Shown: piece by piece, positions 4,925 to 7,466 of the stretch | Layout: the number at the start of each line of letters is the position of its first letter | How positions within the stretch are numbered: the first letter of the stretch is position 1 | Assembly: GCA_035444405.1 (NCBI GenBank) | Contig: DAOMOP010000198.1 | Span: 1-7,466 of the forward strand | From: DAOMOP01 sp035444405 | GTDB lineage: Bacteria > Pseudomonadota > Gammaproteobacteria > Burkholderiales > Rhodocyclaceae | Reading direction: 5' to 3' | Length of the DNA: 7,466 bases | The notes under the pieces: model-generated | The model's input: the letters and a program-made list of their open reading frames with translations, nothing else | Told to the model about the DNA's origin: nothing | Database searches by the model: none | Program-made: the position numbers and the translations under genes

Positions 4925-5800
4925 ATGACATTGAGAGGCGTACGGGCGTATCACACCCCCGAGAACCAGCAGGCCGTCGTCGACCTTCTGAGCGAGCACG
5001 GCGACGGCGCATTGATCGTGGCCGGCGGCAGCTTCGTGCATGGACTGATTGCACGCGGCCTGCTCACCGAGCTCGACGGCATCGTGGACGTGGGCCGGCT
5101 GCCGCTCGCGTACCTGCGCAGCGGCGCCGATGGCGTGCGCATCGGCGCGACGACCCGCTTCATCGACATCCAGCGCGACGCCGGCGTGCAGACCTCGGCC
5201 GCGCTCGGCGCGCTGCACGACGCGCTCGAGCATCCGCCGCGGCAGGTGCTCAACGCCGCGACCGTCGGCGGCTGCGTCGCGGCATCGTGTCCGTTCTTCG
5301 ACGTACCGATCGCGCTGCTCGCGCTCGATGCGCGCGTGACCGCGTTCGGCCCGTCGGGCGAGCGCGGAATCGCGCTGGAGGACTTCTTCACCGGGCTCTT
5401 CGACAACGCGCTCACCGACGGCGAGCTCGTCACCGAGGTGCATATCCCTGCCCCCGCCGGCGGCAGCGCGAGCGGCTTCGCCAAGCTCGAGGCCAATGCC
5501 AACGATCTGGCGATCCTCAACGCCGCCGCAATGGTCAGCGTTGATGCCCAGGGCCGCTGCACGGCGGCGCGCATTTTTGTGGGCGGCGGCGTCGGCGAGA
5601 CGCCGGTGCGTGCGGTCTCCGCCGAGCAGGCACTCATCGGACAGCCGCTCACCGAGGCGTCGTGCAGTAACGCGGGCCGCGCCGGCCGCGACGACGTCGC
5701 ACCGATCTCCGACCACCGCGCCACGGCGAGCTACCGCAGCTCGGTCGTCGCACCATTCATCAAACGGGCACTGCTGCAGGCGCGTGCCCGCCTGGCATGA
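4925..5800 (+). CDS. Molybdenum hydroxylase FAD-binding (medium) subunit
   Basis: A 291-residue FAD subunit of the xanthine dehydrogenase/CO dehydrogenase M family; it passes electrons from the [2Fe-2S] clusters to the final acceptor. The PCMH-type FAD domain covers about 1-175: the first FAD loop is AGGSFVHG (33-40), replacing the common AGGTDL, and the second is ATVGGCVAASCPFFDVP (112-128) followed by IALLALDARV. The C-terminal CO-dehydrogenase flavoprotein domain spans about 180-290, with GFAKLE, FVGGGVGETPVRA and APISDHRATASYR as landmarks. Length is normal. No extra Cys cluster of the kind found in 4-hydroxybenzoyl-CoA reductase is visible. The ATG at 4925 has GAAGGA 7 bases upstream; the frame extends 43 codons further through the promoter, which is not coding. 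It is the first gene of the operon; the next starts 13 bases after its stop. Two Cys residues (117, 122) in the second FAD loop are uncommon. Confidence 0.93.
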   Translation: MTLRGVRAYHTPENQQAVVDLLSEHGDGALIVAGGSFVHGLIARGLLTELDGIVDVGRLPLAYLRSGADGVRIGATTRFIDIQRDAGVQTSAALGALHDALEHPPRQVLNAATVGGCVAASCPFFDVPIALLALDARVTAFGPSGERGIALEDFFTGLFDNALTDGELVTEVHIPAPAGGSASGFAKLEANANDLAILNAAAMVSVDAQGRCTAARIFVGGGVGETPVRAVSAEQALIGQPLTEASCSNAGRAGRDDVAPISDHRATASYRSSVVAPFIKRALLQARARLA

Positions 5801-5813
5801 GGGAGGCTCTTCC

Positions 5814-6278
5814 ATGAATCAGCTCATCAAGCTCCACATCAACGGCGAAGAACACGAGCTCGCGGTCGATCCGGCCGACACGCTGCTCAAGGCGCTGCGC
5901 GAGCGGGCCGGCCTGCAGGGCACCAAGCGCGGCTGCGACGCCGGCGGCTGCGGCTGCTGCACCGTGCTGGTCGACGGCCAGGCGGTGTATTCGTGCATGA
6001 CCTTCGCGATGTCCGCGCAGGGCAAGGCGGTCACGACCGTCGAAGGGCTCGCGCAGGGCGAGGAGCTCGACCCGATCCAGGCAGCCTTCATCAAGGCCGG
6101 CGCGGTGCAGTGCGGCTACTGCACCTGCGGCATGATGATGTCGGCCAAGGAGCTGCTGGCCACCCACGCCGACCCCGACGAGGCAACGATCCGCCACGGC
6201 ATCGCCGGCAACCTGTGCCGCTGCACCGGCTACCAGAAGATCGTCGACGCGATCAAGCTCGCCGCGGCGCGCCCCTGA
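5814..6278 (+). CDS. Molybdenum hydroxylase [2Fe-2S] (small) subunit
   Basis: A 154-residue iron-sulfur subunit that carries electrons from the Mo centre to FAD. The N-terminal plant-ferredoxin-type domain (1-80) has Cys41, Cys46, Cys49 and Cys61 as ligands of one cluster. The C-terminal helical domain (about 85-150) has Cys100, Cys103, Cys135 and Cys137 (QCGYCTCGM and NLCRCTGY) for the cluster nearest the Mo cofactor. All eight ligands are present and the length is typical. Two further Cys residues stand out: Cys48 in CGCC, where Ala is common, and Cys105, where the family usually has Pro (QCGxCTPGM). The ATG at 5814 follows GGGAGG with a 7-base spacer. The gene is tightly placed after the FAD subunit gene and is clearly co-transcribed with it. 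Confidence 0.96.
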   Translation: MNQLIKLHINGEEHELAVDPADTLLKALRERAGLQGTKRGCDAGGCGCCTVLVDGQAVYSCMTFAMSAQGKAVTTVEGLAQGEELDPIQAAFIKAGAVQCGYCTCGMMMSAKELLATHADPDEATIRHGIAGNLCRCTGYQKIVDAIKLAAARP

Positions 6279-6352
6279 GTGCCGCCGATGCGCGTTTTCC
6301 GACACCCCCACGGCGGCCGCGACCCGGCGCGCCGCCCGAGGTCCGCAGATTC

Positions 6353-6944
6353 ATGAAGATCGAGAAACAGTTCCGCCTGAACGCGCCGCGCGACGCGGTG
6401 TGGGCCTTCATCACGACGCCCGCGCGCGTGGCCGCCTGCCTGCCCGGCTGCGAGGCGGTCGAGCCGCTCGGCGACGCGAAGTACAAGGCGCTGATCAAGG
6501 TGCAGATGGGCCCGATCAAGACCAACTTCCACGTCGAGGTCGAAGCGACCGAGGAGCGCCCGCCCGAGTTCGCCGCCTATGTCACGCAGGGCNNNNNNNN
6601 NNGAAGGCGGGCGCGCGAGCCGCCTGCGCGCGACCAGCACGCTCACGCTCGCCGCGGCCGGCGCGCAGCAGACCGACGTGACCTACTCGTCCGACATCAG
6701 CATCGTCGGCCGGCTGGGAAAGTTCGGGCTCGGCGTAATGAAGAAGAAGGCCGACTCGATGGGCGACGAGTTCGTCGCGGCGCTGCGCGCACAGCTCGAA
6801 CCCGCAGCCCAGAGCCGCGCGCCCGCGGCGGCCACCGCACCGCCCCCCGCACCCGAGCGGTCCGCCTGGTCGCCGACCGCCTGGTGGGCCACCGCCGGCG
6901 GCACGGCACTCCTGTTCCTGATTTATTTCGCATCGAGGGGATGA
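6353..6944 (+). CDS. CoxG-like SRPBCC protein with C-terminal membrane helix (crossed by assembly gap)
   Basis: The protein starts MKIEKQFRLNAPRDAVWAF with the CoxG landmark CLPGCE soon after, and continues past the gap with EGGRASRLRATSTLTL to a Pro/Ala-rich linker and a final hydrophobic helix (about 6882-6932, WWATAGGTALLFLIYF) followed by ASRG. This is the usual CoxG layout: START-like lipid-binding domain, flexible linker, membrane anchor. CoxG proteins tether Mo-CO dehydrogenase to the membrane, and in mycobacteria CoxG is reported to deliver quinone to the enzyme. Frame 2 before the gap (80 codons) and frame 3 after it (113 residues) do not join across the ten Ns; their number is surely a placeholder, so I infer one intact gene of about 195-200 residues. 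The ribosome site (GAGG, 11 bases upstream) is modest. It follows the [2Fe-2S] gene by 74 bases, a gap that can form a 6-bp stem (6312-6317 with 6331-6336), and precedes the large subunit by 5 bases. Confidence 0.85.
6593..6602. other. Assembly gap (10 N)
   Basis: Ten consecutive Ns interrupt the CoxG-like gene. The reading frames on either side are both clearly coding but offset, because ten is not a multiple of three. A true gap length divisible by three would restore one frame. Ten Ns is a common scaffolder placeholder, so the real length is unknown. Confidence 0.97.
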
Positions 6945-6949
6945 CGAAC

Positions 6950-7466
6950 ATGACTGAATTCAAGACCATCGGCAAGAGCGCCACACGGCCCGACGCGATC
7001 GACAAGGTCACCGGCGGCCGCGGCTACCCGGTCAACGCGGTCCTGCCCGGCATGCTGCACGCGAAGCTGCTGCGCAGTCCCTACCCGCATGCGCGCATCC
7101 GCAGCATCGACACCTCGCGCGCGCGGGCGCTCCCCGGCGTCAAGGCAGTGCTGGTGCCCGACGAGGTGCCGCAACGCCCCATCACGCCGGTGTATTTCGT
7201 GCCGACGCTCGCGCCCAGCATGATCCAGGACTTCGTCGTGATGAGCGACACGGTGCGCTTCGTCGGCCAGCCCGTCGCCGCGGTCGCCGCGACCTCGATC
7301 GAGATCGCCGAAGCGGCGCTCGAGCTGATCGACGTCGACTACGCGGAGCTGCCCGCCGTCTTCGACCCGCAGCAGGCCATGCAGGACGGCGCGCCGCAGC
7401 TGCACGCGCACGCGCCGAACAACATCGCCAAGCACCCGGTGTTCGAGATCGGCGACCTCGACGCCG
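6950..7466 (+). CDS. Molybdenum hydroxylase large (Mo-cofactor-binding) subunit, N-terminal part
   Basis: The first 172 residues of a xanthine dehydrogenase/CO dehydrogenase-family large subunit; the gene leaves the window on the right. The visible part is the a/b hammerhead domain: IGKSATRPDAIDKVTGGRGY (7-26), LHAKLLRSPYPHARI (36-50), LPGVKAVLVPDEVP (61-74), VRFVGQPVAAVAA (102-114) and the ELIDVDYAELPAVFDP segment (125-140). The usual G-x-A-x-Y-x-x-D after the VTG motif reads GRGYPVNA here, so the Asp is replaced by Asn. The Mo-binding domains, the catalytic Glu and the active-site loop that would separate CO dehydrogenase from other hydroxylases lie beyond the edge, so the substrate cannot be called. 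The ATG at 6950 follows GAGGGG with a 9-base spacer and lies 5 bases after the CoxG-like stop, indicating translational coupling. Confidence 0.92.
   Translation, partial: MTEFKTIGKSATRPDAIDKVTGGRGYPVNAVLPGMLHAKLLRSPYPHARIRSIDTSRARALPGVKAVLVPDEVPQRPITPVYFVPTLAPSMIQDFVVMSDTVRFVGQPVAAVAATSIEIAEAALELIDVDYAELPAVFDPQQAMQDGAPQLHAHAPNNIAKHPVFEIGDLDA

Noticed and set aside
4886..5815. A 309-codon minus-strand open frame
   Set aside because: Antisense shadow of the FAD subunit, whose domains and ribosome site are clear.
6312..6336. Intercistronic hairpin as a terminator
   Set aside because: The 6-bp stem has a 13-base loop and no U-run, and it lies inside an operon whose products form one enzyme; chance GC-rich pairing is as likely.
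6353..6944. CoxG-like gene as a pseudogene
   Set aside because: The only break is the ten-N gap; both sides align with the family and contain no internal stop.
1..7466. tRNA/rRNA genes, CRISPR arrays, insertion sequences, attachment sites
   Set aside because: No cloverleaf, spaced repeat array, transposase fragment or terminal inverted repeat was seen on reading both strands.

Overview
The window is GC-rich DNA (roughly two thirds G+C, judged by eye) with strong Shine-Dalgarno sites and typical high-GC proteobacterial codon use. The gene set (XylS-type regulator, MetA-pathway outer-membrane channel, molybdenum hydroxylase) suggests an aromatic-degrading betaproteobacterium, perhaps a Thauera/Azoarcus/Aromatoleum relative. 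That placement is inference.

Layout. Bases 1-41 hold the first 13 codons of a minus-strand gene. Next comes a 299-base spacer with a strongly G-quadruplex-prone tract, then a small plus-strand ORF (341-595) of unknown function. A minus-strand pair follows: a MoeA/MoCF-fold molybdopterin-binding protein (616-1764) downstream of a XylS/BenR-like AraC-family activator (1855-2859). Further right on the minus strand are a DUF2442 protein (3156-3425) and a MetA-pathway outer-membrane channel (3528-4460). A 464-base divergent region (4461-4924) separates these from a plus-strand operon for a molybdenum hydroxylase of the xanthine dehydrogenase/CO dehydrogenase family: FAD subunit (4925-5800), [2Fe-2S] subunit (5814-6278), a CoxG-like SRPBCC protein with a C-terminal membrane helix (6353-6944, crossed by a 10-N assembly gap) and the start of the Mo-binding large subunit (6950 to the window end).

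Main finding. Three promoter regions carry the same operator layout: a GGATAG (or GGACAG) direct repeat with exactly 20-base periodicity. They lie in front of the regulator gene, the outer-membrane channel and the hydroxylase operon. In two of them a Pm-like -10 element (TAGGCT or TAAGCT) begins exactly 21 bases after the proximal GGATA. At the regulator promoter the proximal half-site also has the TGCA box of the XylS consensus TGCA-N6-GGNTA. With the XylS-like DNA-binding domain of the encoded regulator, this predicts a self-contained regulon: one activator controls itself, a Mo-cofactor protein, a substrate channel and the enzyme.

How the genes could work together (inference): a hydrophobic, probably aromatic, substrate enters through the channel; the XylS-like protein senses it or a metabolite; the Mo enzyme hydroxylates or oxidises it; the MoeA-like protein helps load the cofactor; and the CoxG-like protein couples the enzyme to the membrane or its quinone pool. 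The substrate cannot be read from this window.
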